From Isoetes taiwanensis (taxonomy: Eukaryota; Streptophyta; Lycopodiopsida; Isoetales; Isoetaceae): a stretch of 64,000 bases of DNA. The notes below the pieces were generated by a model. The model was not told the DNA's origin. It worked only from the letters and a program-made list of their open reading frames with translations, and did not search any database. The position numbers were made by a program, and so were the translations under genes. Positions 24,119 through 35,502 of this stretch are shown piece by piece (the first letter of the stretch is position 1; the number at the start of each line of letters is the position of its first letter). The stretch spans positions 5,725,945 through 5,789,944 of the forward strand of contig JAJEKV010000023.1 in the NCBI GenBank assembly GCA_021234155.1, written 5' to 3'.

Positions 24119-27100
24119 TTATTCTGATTGTGTTTCAGATACTTGATCAGGTATCACACCCATTTCATTGGCCATGCGGATGACATGCTCTCTACCCAAT
24201 TCCATAGCTTGTGTTGTGTCCATCTCTGAATAACCTGTGACCTCTGGAATCTCAACACCTATGGCGTTTGCGATGCACTGCAGATGTGAATCAGACTCCC
24301 ATTTATCACTGTCCACTGCACTGCTCCCGCCTATAAGTTCCTTCTCGGATTCAGTAGCAATCTGCTGTGGATGAGAGAGCTTCTGCTTCTTGCTGTGTAC
24401 CTGATGCTCTTGTGTCCCGAGAACCTCATCTTCGTCAGTTTCCATGTGCTGTTGGTCTGCTTCCATGTGCTGGTGGTCTGTTTCCATGTGTTCTAAGCCC
24501 ACGTATTCAAACTTATGTTCGCCTGTCAAGAAAGGCATGTACCCATCAAGCTTCTCATTAAGTGCACTCAATTTTTGAAAAGTGGGCTCCAGGGCTTCTA
24601 TACCTTTTTCCGTCTCTTCAAGCAAGCGCTTTGTTTCTTGCATTCTCTCTCGCCGTGGGACTTAGCATCGAGGTTCTCCAAAATGGAATCCGGCTTTGAT
24701 AGATCGTGTTTTGGGTGATCTTGATGTTGGGCGAGGCTGGATCAGGGCTCAACATTCTCTACTTTCTCTTCTTCTTCAAACCCCCCCGTACTTTGATTGG
24801 CCATTTTCTCAAGCGTTTCCAAGAACGCCCTCAGGAAACGGCACACTTTACCTGAACTTTCGAAGGCCACGCTCTTTTTGCCTTGCATAAGAGCAACACG
24901 AGAAGCTGTCCCAGCCGAAAAGAAATCGAAGCATAACCATTAGTCGGCAAACCGTTTGTTCAACAATATGGTAGGCATAATGAGGTTTTCGCTGACATTT
25001 CAATACAAGATCTCCTTCCATTGCCGCCCATTTGAATCTTGGTTTGCCTGTAAAAAGAGTCTGAAATTTCTTTTTTATCTTCTCATCGGCATCCTCATTA
25101 CCTGTTAGCGGCATTGGAGGCAATGGTGTTGACTTAGGAGCCTTGCCGTGTGGAGATAGGCGAAGCTCCAGCTCTGGTTGCACAGGTGCTACACGAACAT
25201 CACTCCTGTTAATGCACATATGACTAATAAAGTACTGATGTTCTTTCACCCTTCGTTTGCTCTCCCATCCCATTTCTTCATAAGAACCTAAAGATAGGTA
25301 GCCACCGCCCTGAATTTGCTTCGATTTGTACAAGCAATTGGGCAAATTTCGGCGCATGATAATAACCAAGTGATAAACTTTGGCATTCGTCATGGTAGCT
25401 ATCCTTGTAAATAGATCTGTGTATTTCTTGCAATCCCATACCTTGTTTATCCCTCGGATGTCAATGAATATCAATGTCGCATTCTCTGACACTTGGGAGG
25501 AAGTAGGGATGCCATCCTTAAATCCTTTGCTATGACAATATTTTTCTTTTCCTTTCTTTTTCTAGCCTCTTACGGCTTTAGAATATTCTGATTGGCTCGA
25601 GAAAGGCTACGGGTAGGTTACCTAGTGTATGATCCTTGTTATAGTTAGCCTTCGCATTACTCGTATCGGTGATCGATATATCCGGTATTCTCTGTTCATT
25701 CAAATCGGGGAAAAGCCTGAAGCAATTCCTCCCGACTATCGAAATCCTTACGCAGCAAATTTGTGGCATAAGATAAAATTTCACGCCTCATAAAAGTGAG
25801 GGTTACGATGTCGGTTGCCCGTTGTTTGCAATCAAATCTCCGCTATAACTTTGGCGCACCTTTAAATACGTCTTGCCTTCTATAATCTCATCGAAATCAA
25901 ATTTGTGACACCCTCGCATTCGACATACCTCGTAGCAACCGAGCGAGGTCTTGTTAAAGAATTCTTTGGATGGCTTGTCCAGGAAACTCACCATGGTAGA
26001 TCACCGAAGTTTACGACTCACCCCTGAACCGGCAACTTCCATTAACTTCTTAAAACCTTCTCATCCATAAAAATAAATTGTTTTTCATCCTTAAGCTCCC
26101 TGCACTTTCAAGGTGGTCGTTGCAATTTCATGGAAATCCTGCAGGGCATAAAAGGTCATCAAGATCGCGGCCGCGATGTTGGCGAAAGTAGAAAATAAAT
26201 AAATACCTTCCAAGCTGAAGTTGTAGCTGTCCCTATAGGTCCTTGTGGAGGACGTGACCATAAGCCTTGTGGCCGATGACGAAGTTGTTGCGTTTTTTCA
26301 ATCGGTGGCTCTCACAGACACGGTGTTTGCAATTACCGTTGCATTGAATACTCAACTCTATATATTCCTTGTGCGTAAGATTTCCGTTGAGTACCCTCGA
26401 TCTTCTTCTAGCATATACTTTGGCAAATTCTAGTTGCTGCTGCTCAAGCCGGCCGGCAATAGAACAAAGGAGTTGTCTTGGCGCCAAATCTTGTGGTTGC
26501 GAAATAATATAAAATTTCTTGCCCTTCAAATCTTACGGATTGCTCCATGTCACCCTCCTCACGAAAGATAGACAACCATCAAGTCAAATCTACATAACGA
26601 GTGTCCAAAAGATAAAGAAATCGTTACGGTAATAGGGTCAAGCGGACGCGGCGTCGGCGAGGTGTGAGGACCTCTGTCGGGTATGTCTTGAAGCTTTTAA
26701 CGAGTTTGAACACGGTCATTTGACCCGATTACGTGTGTCAAGTTTCTTTGGTGCAGGTTCACAATCAAAAATAGAAATCTTTGTAAACCAATTAACCCCT
26801 AAGGGGTAAAACCTTTTGAACTGTTCAAGCTTCTGAGTGGTTTGCTCTGCCATCTTGCGTTCCTCTTCAGGATTGAACTTCAACTTCAACTGGAATGGCA
26901 GGTGCGTGGGGCCATGTCAATGCTAGTTTAGAGGAGGCTGAGGGGGTTTGAGAGCTTCTTTGGGCTGCGGGCTATCGTCGGGCCAGTGTCGATTTCTAAG
27001 GTTAATTTTGAAAGGAGGGAGTTTTTGGAATAAATCCACCGGATGTAGTGCTATCCGGGGCCTTCAAAGCAAGAGGAAGAGTAGGGTTTAATACTGGGAG

Positions 27101-27864
27101 GGGTTTATCGTGGATTGTGGTTCTTCAACAACCATTTTTGGTGCTGACGTCTCTCCCAAAGTAGCAATAGGCTTCACACTCTTTTTCTTGGCCACGGCTC
27201 TTAGCCAATTGGTGTCCATCACGGAGGGCATTTTTCGTCGGCGCTTTCAAAGCACAGCTTTCGGAGGCTTCTTGTCTGTAGACAAACCATTTCTGCATGC
27301 CGAGAACCCTACCAATATGTCTCTGTTTCCCTTTATTCCTGACAAAGATAGAGATTCATAGGATGGCAACAACCAGCCATAACCCTTAGCTGATGTGGGG
27401 ACGTTTTTCCCTGTGGCTGGCTTGTTCATTTTTTGGTTGTCATCAAGGGCCGGATCATAATTGCACCATTTCAAAATGTACTCGAGGAATTGCAATGCTT
27501 GTGTGTCCTCAATGCTGCATATGATAGCATCTTGCACATTCTTCTTCGTGCCTTCCCACATTGCTACCACTATGCCAACTTGCTCAACGTCCTCAGGTTT
27601 CTTTCCAGTCCGCAGGAACAGGCACAGGTCCTTTCTGCGATCATCTTTAATGTGCGGTATGGCTTGTGCAATCTCAATACACCATTTCCTTTCATTGGAA
27701 GGGGTTATATAATACGGATGGGTTCGACATCCGGTCCTCGAAAACAGAGCAAAGTCTTTGTAAACAAAAGCGTCAGTGGTGAGAGCCTGATAGGCTGCAT
27801 AATGTTGTGCGACGAAAAGGTATAAACTACTGAAGAGAAACGCGACCGCGATCCTTCCAAGCAA
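24119..27864 (-). pseudogene. Long broken coding region, unrecognised family
   Basis: Read right to left, a chain of coding-like segments in changing frames: 27864-27247, continuing past one TGA as 'KRRRKMPSVMDTNWLRA' to about 27090; pieces near 26900-26730 including 'NPEEERKMAEQTTQKLEQF'; 26529-26233 with cysteines in 'CNGNCKHRVCESH'; 25994-25803 with 'KTSLGCYEVCRMRGCHKF'; 25784-25578; 25560-24848 with 'ATLIFIDIRGINKVWDCKKY'; and 24643-24119, a coiled-coil-like N-part ('EETEKGIEALEPTFQKLSAL'), an HMETD/HMEAD triple repeat and an acidic tail. Summed, this would be roughly 1,100-1,200 residues. I do not recognise any domain. The frame changes could be decay, introns or consensus errors. CG palindromes lie beyond both ends, which suggests one mobile or repeated unit. 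Confidence 0.5.
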
Positions 27865-28510
27865 CTAAAATAGCACTCCACACTATCGCGGCCGCGTTGT
27901 TGTGTAGCAGCTAAGCACGGCAAGAAAACAAATTCACTGCTCACGAACATCGCGATCGCGATCCTAGTGACCTACTACACTACTACTCATGAACATCGCA
28001 AGAAAGAAAATCTATGCTCAGCAAGACCGCGACCGCGATCTTGTTGAGCACCCACAGCTATCAAGACATTGCAAAACCTAGCCCGGCAAGACCGGCGCGA
28101 TCTTTGTCGAGGAACTATACTTATGAAAACACTAGAAGTTCTAGTAGGCAAGATCGCGACGCGATCTTGCTGAGCTAAAAATGTTAGAAATTACCTTCTC
28201 GAGGGAGTCCTTTGGTGCCATGGGATGGCGGCGGGTGTGTCTGAAATTCGGTCGTTTTCGAGAGGCTCGAGAAGGCGCTCCGAGGTCGAAGGCGCTAGGC
28301 GCTGAAGAAATCGCGGTCTTGAAATTTGTTTTGAGGGGTTCTGAGTTTCATTTTATAGAACGCGGCCGCGGACTTTAAATGCCCGCCCATCATAATGGTG
28401 CGTCAAAATTCGTGCCTGCCATAATGGCGTCGCACGTGCGGGCGCATTGATTGCACGCCAGAAGTATTAATTACCGGCCGGCCGGCCGTAATTATTACCG
28501 GCCCTAAATG
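27840..28510. repeat. Array of CG-rich palindromic motifs
   Basis: Repeated strings of the type (a)tcgcgNccgcgat occur at about 27840, 27886, 27950, 28027, 28095 and 28148, spaced roughly 50-70 bp. The copy at 28148-28170 is a perfect palindrome, GCAAGATCGCG-A-CGCGATCTTGC in structure (11+1+11). Further CG-rich palindromes follow (gcggccgc at about 28363; a CCGG-repeat palindrome at about 28476-28500). The array lies upstream of the minus-strand coding region and might be its promoter or the end of a mobile element. Confidence 0.6.
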
Positions 28511-29136
28511 CGTTCGTGCGAATATGCCCGCCCGAAAAAGCAAGTAATCCGTACAAAAGGTCTTTATCGACTTGGACGTCCGCGTTCAATTTTCTGCCGT
28601 AATGTCAATTCATTAAAGGTACATGACAGACTATGCAGCCGTAAATGCTCCAAATACAGACTGGATCCAAATGCAGGTTTTACTTAAAGCAGTTGAATCC
28701 CAAGTATGTCAGTAACAGTTTCTAATTTTTGCAATCTGTAGCATTCTCTGAAACAATATTTTATGTAAAAAATAGAGGTGCTCGAGTTGGTTTTGTAATT
28801 TAAACTATTGAATGTGTGGTAGAGCATCTTTTGAAGGTTTTTTAATTCAGCAGGGCCTCAACAATGCGATGCTATCAAGGCAAAACAAGCTACAACCCTA
28901 AGGGCCTATAGATTAACTTTATATGTGTAATGCATGTCAGAATATCCGAGTCTGTGTTGAAATGCTATAAAACTCCTTTTTGTGTGCAGGATTGTCCATC
29001 TAAATATATAGATGGTCTGGAGCAGATCATAGATGTAACCCACTGTGATTTTCTAGGCTGTAACACATTCAGCTAGACCTCTTCTCAGTCTAATATATAT
29101 CCTGAAATGGGAACTCTGGATGCTTCATGGTAATAT
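28511..29136. other. Spacer, includes a diverged dispersed repeat
   Basis: Non-coding. 28970-29075 resembles 22735-22835, including an acceptor-like 'tgtgtgcag' in both. It may hold a small exon ahead of the open frame that follows. Confidence 0.35.
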
Positions 29137-29704
29137 GTGGATGCAGCAATAGGCTTGACCCCGACTGCTAATGATGGCTCCCCGAGCACCATTTTACCTG
29201 ATGAAATTACTAAAACTGAGATAGCTCCCACCCCTGATGGCATCATCTCTCTTTACATCCATGCCATGGCTGATCGCATTCGTAGAATGGAAAAAGAAGC
29301 AGTTATAAGGAGAATTGTTAGGGGAGCTATTAGCCTTGGAGAGATCAGGAGGCTCCTGGAGTGTATTTACAGAACCCCAATAGTCCCTCGAATTTATTGG
29401 CTTTGGTTCGCCTCATTTTGCTGTGGAGCTAAATTCTTCTAAGGAACTTGATATCCTCCTTTGGAAGGGCCTTATCTCATGTGGCCAAGGCGAGCAGTTG
29501 CTTCTCAGTTTGAAGTGGGAGAGTTGCTCAAACAGAAATGAAGTCAATATGGAATCTCCATCTACCTTTCATATGATTCCAAATTGTCCTCCCTCTGTAC
29601 TACAGACTACCATCCAAGACAATCTGTTGCATATCACTTCCCATGCAGATGATCATGACCCTACAGTTGTCCCACCTCCAAAGGCCACTTCTGATGCGAT
29701 TTAG
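29137..29704 (+). other. Possible broken or spliced coding region, unknown
   Basis: Two overlapping frames. 29137-29442 includes 'DEITKTEIAPTPDGIISLYI' and 'MEKEAVIRRIVRGAISLGEI', a regular, hydrophilic, protein-like composition. 29423-29704 includes 'ELNSSKELDILLWKGL' and has no ATG of its own. Together they suggest one protein with a frame break or intron near 29400-29430. I do not recognise it. It could be a genuine small gene fragment or chance. Confidence 0.3.
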
Positions 29705-29940
29705 CTGCCTCTCAGGGTTGCCCATTTTAACATTTGGCAGATAACTGCTATAGCATTCTATATGCATAGTAGAATCTTTGGGTAGGGCTCCCATCCTTCA
29801 ATATAAGGATAGGCCTTAAGTTGGCAGAACTTGAAGGCTAGAGGTAAGTCTATATTTTGCATAAACAACTGAGCTATATTAGTTTGATTTCTTCATTTAG
29901 CTCTCTAAGCAACTACCACATTAAAATAGTCATATTGCGT

Positions 29941-30204
29941 CTGGGCGTTTAGTCTAGTGGTAACACACTAGGTCTAGCAACTATAGATCTTGAGTTCGAG
30001 ACTGCCCAGAATCGCACTATGAACTGTTGGGTGTCAAAAACCCACAGACGCAATGTAAAGTGGTTGGGGGCAGGGCCCAACCAAGCAATGTAGTGTGGTG
30101 TGTGGTCACATGTCCAGTTGGATGCTGCCTAGTGGCGTGCAATGTAGTGTGGTGTGTGGTCACATGTCCAGTTGGATGCTGCCTAGTGGCGTGACGTTAA
30201 AATA

Positions 30205-30280
<76 letters not shown>
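29941..30280 (+). mobile_element. tRNA-derived SINE with CTAT tail
   Basis: The head carries an RNA polymerase III A box TAGTCTAGTGG (29950-29960) and B box GTTCGAGAC (29994-30002), 33 nt apart. An acceptor-like stem CTGGGC (29941-29946) pairs with GCCCAG (30004-30009). The body includes a 54-bp unit in two tandem copies (30086-30139, 30140-30193), and the 3' end is a (CTAT)19 tail (30205-30280). A pol III head, unrelated body and simple-repeat tail define a SINE copied by LINE machinery. No target-site duplication could be identified. Confidence 0.75.
30205..30280. repeat. (CTAT)n microsatellite
   Basis: About 19 uninterrupted CTAT units forming the tail of the SINE. Likely polymorphic in length. 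Confidence 0.95.
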
Positions 30281-30281
<1 letters not shown>

Positions 30282-30289
30282 AATGCTCA

Positions 30290-30780
30290 TGTTGAGATAT
30301 ATTCTGTCATGGCAGATCTTTGAGGCCTCAGAGGCATGATTAATTTGTATCCAATTTCATGGAATATATTGAGATGTATTCTCACAAGACAGATCTTTGA
30401 GACCTCATTGAGTATAACAACCCTAACCATTAACCATGGTGCAATGTGAAAAGATAAAAAAATCCAGGACAAATCATCCGCAGATGTGATAGGCCTGTCG
30501 AAATGCTTTGCCTTACCTTGATATCCTATTCAGACAATGATCAAATTGTATCCAATTTGATGTAATATATTGAGATATATTCTGTCAAGACTAAGAAGAT
30601 GAAAAGCCAAGAACAGGCGATTCAAGGATATCATTCGTGATCTAATTATCGAAAATGTTTCCAGTAAGTAGAGGTAATGTTTCCAGTAAGTAGAGGTAAA
30701 GGACAAACGATTCAGAGACGTGATTCATTCTTTAAGTGTGGAAAATGTTCCAAGTAAGTAGAGGTAAATTTAGGTGTACT
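30290..30780. repeat. Short local repeats
   Basis: 'tatattgaga.atattct' with 'gcagatctttgagncctca' recurs at about 30296, 30365 and, partly, 30565. 'tttccagtaagtagaggtaa' recurs at about 30658, 30679 and, slightly changed, 30746. No gene. Confidence 0.65.
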
Positions 30781-31860
30781 TCACTCGACATCCTTCACCA
30801 CTAATTATCATGCAATGTGACAAGATGAATAATCCAGGAGAAGCGATTCAAGGACGTCATTCATGGTCTATGAAAAATGTTTTTCAATAAGTAGAGTAAA
30901 TTCAAATACATTCTTTCTTATGACTTTTATTTGTTGCGAATACTTACTCTTAAATATTCCGGACACGAGATTCAAGGATGATTCATGCCTCTGCTGTTAA
31001 CGTGGGCTTCCAAGCTGCGGGCTTCCAAACTGCTGAGTGGTGAAGGACAGTCACAATATACTTTTGTACTTTACAAGTATAGTCCATATATGACATGGTC
31101 TCTGATAATTTGAATACATGTATGTCGATTCTAGAGCACGTATGTCGATTCTAGAGCACCCAAGGCTATATAAATTCAATGGAACATATAAAAAAAAGAT
31201 GGACTTAGATGTGCTTCATCTGTTTAGCGTACTTTTATTGCAACAATTCAATTTGCAGCTTGCTCTATGAATTCATCCTTAAAATCAAAGAATATGTCAA
31301 TAAGCCCTCTCTTTCGTCTTGTTTTGGTGTCCATATGGCAGCCCACATGCAGTTGAGACTGCAATTCAAAATAATGATGAATGATAGTCAGCTGCAAGAA
31401 CATTTTCTTTTGACGTTATATGACCTTATGGACCTAAGCCTACAATTTATAATGACGATGAACAATAGCTAGCTGCAAGACCATATTATTTTGATATTTT
31501 GTTCTATTAAACAGACTATGCTAATGTTAGTGTCAATGTGGTATGACAATGATCGTGCAATAAAACATCTACTTCACTACATGTAATGTTTTTTATCTTC
31601 ATTGGGTTTTTAAACTAGAGGGCACTCTATAACTAAAACACATTTTCACAATTGCAATATAATGCTCTGGCCTATAAAACTATATCTAATCTAGCATACT
31701 TCCTACATGTCTATGATCTTTATGCCAATAAATAATAAATTACACTTGCATACATATCTAGCATCAAAGTAAAAGCCTCAGAAACTCATGCTATCTCATT
31801 TCTACATTTTCACAAAATGAAAAGGCACCTTAGCAATAGAGCATACTAGCATTGGCAAAA
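30781..31860. other. Spacer with small tandem duplications
   Basis: No gene recognised. 'gtatgtcgattctagagcac' is doubled at about 31120-31160. A diverged pair of about 85 bp ('caattcaaaataatgatgaa' / 'caatttataatgacgatgaa') is at 31360 and 31444. Confidence 0.45.
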
Positions 31861-33600
31861 AATTATTATTATATTATTATAATGTCTAATGCTCACTTGG
31901 GCCTCGAGAGGCCATGGAGCACATGAACAACAATTTACAATTTTAATAGCAAGGAACGGTGTGCATCCACCGCCCTTATATATGGTCCCAGTGTCATTGG
32001 TGGTATATATAATAGTGAAGAGAAATCCTCGGCCTGGATGCCAAAATTATGTCTAATATCCGCATATTCAGAACAATATATGAAAGTATGATTTTCGTCT
32101 TCAACACATCCTGTCTTGCATATTCTACACAGACGGTTTTCTGCTGGTATTTTCGCCCATCTGCCTGTTTCTATTTCCAGATTGTGTGACCCAGTTCTAT
32201 ACCTAGCTATTAGTTTCCTTTGTGCTGGCAGGATGTTGGCCTTTAAATATAAGTGGCTCTCGTAGGTTCTCATGCAATTAACATCTGCCCGGTACTGTTG
32301 CATTCTCTTCCCTAGATCAGCCCATAATTTTTCCAATGCCATCCTTTCAAGTAAAGCCCGGACTTCATCTTTCTCTGTTGGCCATGAAGAGCTCTCTAGA
32401 CCCCACTTACCAGCCCATGCCGACAGCTTCCTTTGCCATTCTGAGTTTTCCATTGCTTGACGTGACAACCTATTCGGACTTTGTGCTTTAACCCTGTTAT
32501 AGAAATTTGTAGCATGAAAAAACCCTTCTAGCTCAAGCGGATACATACCTACCTCTGCTAGTGTTATGGCGTATGGAGTCTGTGATCTTATCCCAAGTTC
32601 CTCCTTTAGATACATCTTCTGGACCCCCTCTATTTGTTTCCACATTCTTGAAGAGATTTCTGGCCCCCAAATTGGAGCACCATACAGCACAACTGTCTGA
32701 ACAAGAGTTCTGAACATCATCTTCTTCAGGTTCCAATCCGTGAGGGAGGCTTTACTACACTTCGCCATCATGCTAAATAACGCTGCCTTACCGCCTAAGA
32801 CTCGTCTGAGACTCTTCCAACTGTAATTAGATGCAATGTCAAGTCCTAGATATTTATATGAGTCAGCTGTTTCTAAAATCTGCCCCTTATATGTGAAAAC
32901 AGGCCGCTCCCTTGTCCCGAAAAACATGACCTTGGATTTCGAGAGGTTTACACTCATCTTTTTTGCTTCGCAGAACTGCTCCAAATTCTGTAAGTGATCT
33001 TGCAAGGTTGCCTTCTTGCTAGCAAGTAGAACTACATCGTCTGCATATAGGAGAAGTTGCACTATGTATGTGCCTAATTTTGTTCCTGCTAAAGACCTGG
33101 CTCGAAGCCAATCATCTAACTCATCTATAAAAACTCCGAACAGAGTCGGGGAAAGGGGACACCCTTGCCGAACCCCTATGGTGCTTCTGATTTCTGTGTC
33201 TAAGTCCCATGATATCTTATCCTTAGCTCCATAGGGACACCTATCTGAATTAATCTGTCACTGAGATCCTTGCGTGAGATCGTATCGAATGCCTTTGTGA
33301 AGTCTATAAAAGCCATGTACAGGGATGCGTTTGGAGCTTTGGCTTTCTCAATGCTCTGAGCGTTAGCACATGGTCCAATGTATTATGTTTCTGCCTAAAA
33401 CCTGCTTGGTAATGTGAGCGAATATTCTCTTGCTTAGCCCATGAGCTCAACTTTGCTTCTAATAAGCTGCCCAAGATTTTTGAGAACACGCTGCCGATTA
33501 AAATAGTTCTGTAGTTGCCTGCAACTTTTTTGTCTTCTCCTTTATGGATCGGGTGGACCCTATTTGTTCTCCAACTTACTGGTAGCCCTTGAGAACACCG
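31861..33600 (-). mobile_element. 5'-truncated LINE (non-LTR retrotransposon)
   Basis: On the minus strand, reverse-transcriptase palm motifs run from 'WRTNRVHPIHKGEDK' (about 33570) through 'GVRQGCPLSPTLFG' to 'LLLYADDVVLL' (catalytic YADD at about 33047-33036). The largest frame, 33062-31935, continues 375 residues through the thumb ('YKYLGLDI') to a C-x2-C-x9-H-x4-C zinc motif ('CRICKTGC...H...C', about 312-330) and a stop. Upstream parts are in a shifted frame, so a frameshift lies between about 33062 and 33240 or 33300. No endonuclease is present: the element stops near 33600, a usual 5' truncation. Its 3' end at about 31861-31880 is an ATT-rich simple tail. Not functional. Confidence 0.88.
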
Positions 33601-34088
33601 ATTCTAATCAAGAGCAACTCCATCGTGAAAATGCTCAAAATCGAGCTAAGGGACATAATTGATTGAATTTTCTTTTTGCAACTCTAGATGCTAAAAGACA
33701 AAGCAAAGCAAACTATCTCTCACAAATCGGGCTACATCTTTTCCCTTCCTTCCGTGCAAGTATTGACTATACAACATGTAGCTTTGTGAGAATGAAATGT
33801 CTGGATAACCCATGTAACATCTCTTATCTAACTTAATCTTTGAGATCATAATGAGCCCAATTTACGCCACTCTAGGAAATGCTCATCTCCCTTCTCTGAC
33901 AATTATAAGTGTATCTCCAATAATCCAACACTACTATGATGCCAATTTGCATCCCTACTATTTCAATACACAAAAATCGTTGCCAACACCATCAATCTCC
34001 AACTACAGTACTATTGGTCCTTCAACATTACACCATAAAATATAACAGACAAACAAAGAAATAGAAATCCCTGCTGATCACTACTAAG
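33601..34088. other. Spacer, possibly body of a small Helitron
   Basis: No gene. Because a Helitron 3' end lies at 34089-34116, some of this may be a non-autonomous Helitron. A possible 5' start (A|TCTCTTATC) is at about 33827, but this is weak. Confidence 0.35.
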
Positions 34089-34116
34089 GCCCGGCAACGC
34101 CGGGCACCATAACTAG
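34089..34116 (+). mobile_element. Helitron 3' terminus (hairpin + CTAG)
   Basis: A perfect 7-bp hairpin GCCCGGC-AAC-GCCGGGC (34089-34105) is followed by 7 nt and then CTAG (34113-34116) next to T. This is the canonical Helitron 3' end: subterminal hairpin, CTRR terminus, T target. The Rep-domain gene begins 82 bp further on, so this end belongs to another Helitron lying upstream. Confidence 0.75.
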
Positions 34117-34197
34117 TCCCATATTGTTTTTTTTTTAACTTAAAGAGTTGGTACTTCAATATTCTATCTGTCAAATAGGAATTACCTAAAGTAAACA

Positions 34198-35502
34198 ATG
34201 ATGAATGATAGTGATAGAGTCGCACAAAGAGATCTAGCTGAGAGATATAGAGAGAGAGCACGACAGAGAGAGCGAGTGCGCTATGCAAATTTGACTGAAG
34301 ATGATAGGGAGAGGATACGAGAAAGAACTAGAGAGTATGCAAGACAACGTCGACCTAGAATAATAGAAGAAAAAAATATAGAACACACAGGTACAACTGT
34401 GGGTAAACAAGATAATACTATGACTTTGAATAGTTTGATTGAAGAGTGTAACTTAGATTTGGCTAAAGAGAGTACACAAAGAATACAATCTAAAAGAAGG
34501 GAACGCTATGCCAACTTATCAGAAGAGGATAGAGAGAACATACGTCAAATAGAAAGAGAACGCTACACGAACCTATTCGAGGAGGATAGGGACAGGATAC
34601 GACGTAGAAGAGTAGAACACTACATAAACTTACCTGCGGAGGATAGAGACATGATACGACGAATAGACAGAGAACGCCATACTAAGCTAACTGAGGATGA
34701 TAGAGTGAGAATGCAACAAAGAGAGGAAGAGTGCTATACACATCTATCTGAAGACGATAGAGAAAGCATACGACAAAGAGAGGTAGAATGCTATCCGAGT
34801 GTAGCTAAGAATGATAGATTTAGAATGAGGCAAAGGGCTAGAGAGCATTCGGGACAACTCCAGTCTATACTTGAGCCAACATCGTCGCAGCCAACACAGT
34901 ACCAAACCAATAGTACAGGAGGAGGAGAAGTAGCATTGGGAGCTTTAGCTCATTGGCAAGCCCGTGCACGTGACATGAATTTGGCTATACATCGAAATTA
35001 TGAGATGTGCACGTGGAATAAGAGGTGTAAATATTGTCAAATTTCGTTACTCAACGTTGAAAAAGATGGATTCTGTTGTAATAGAGGAAAGTGGTTACTG
35101 CCATCACTACCCCCTTTGCCTATGGCATTAAACAGCCTTTATAATATGCAAGAGTTTGCTGAACTAGCAAGAAAAGTAAACAAGCTATTTTGCTTCAGCG
35201 TGCTTGGGGAGGCTTTGTAAATTTAGATTTTCCTTCTTCGGTAACCATTACAGGACGAACATATCATCGATTGCGGCCCACGGCAGAATCAGGGCATCCA
35301 ATACATTGGTATATATATGACGAATCTGAACGATATGCACAAGCTCAAGACCAGAGAGTACCATTTCAATGGATTGCTATTGTTGGTTCAGTTCCTGAGC
35401 AAGTAAACCCATTTATCCAAAACCTTCGAACCATGGGAAGCATGCATCTACCATCAGCATATATTCCTAGGATGGGTCCTATGATAGGCATATACTGGCC
35501 GA
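34198..35502 (+). pseudogene. Helitron Rep/helicase protein, N-terminal part
   Basis: Open frame 34198-35220 (340 aa). Residues 19-42 and 100-213 are about seven copies of a roughly 20-aa charged repeat of the form RERYxNLSEEDRxxIRQR. A Helitron N-domain follows: Cys pair CKYC (277-280) and CC (293-294), then 'GKWLLPSLPPLP' and 'LFCFSVLGEA'. The frame then shifts by one base near 35210, and the family resumes in another frame with 'GRTYHRLRPTAESGHPIHWY' and 'VNPFIQNLRTMG' to about 35502, where foreign DNA begins. The continuation, in the Helitron_like_N region, is at 42566-42905. A full Helitron protein (rolling-circle Rep plus PIF1 helicase) would be over 1,200 aa, so this copy is dead. Confidence 0.82.

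Noticed and set aside
27110-27825. Plus-strand frames at 27110-27361 and 27433-27825
   Set aside because: Shadows of the minus-strand coding region, whose composition is more protein-like.
29941-30010. Functional tRNA gene
   Set aside because: It has pol III boxes and an acceptor-like stem, but no clean anticodon arm, and it continues into a SINE body and tail.
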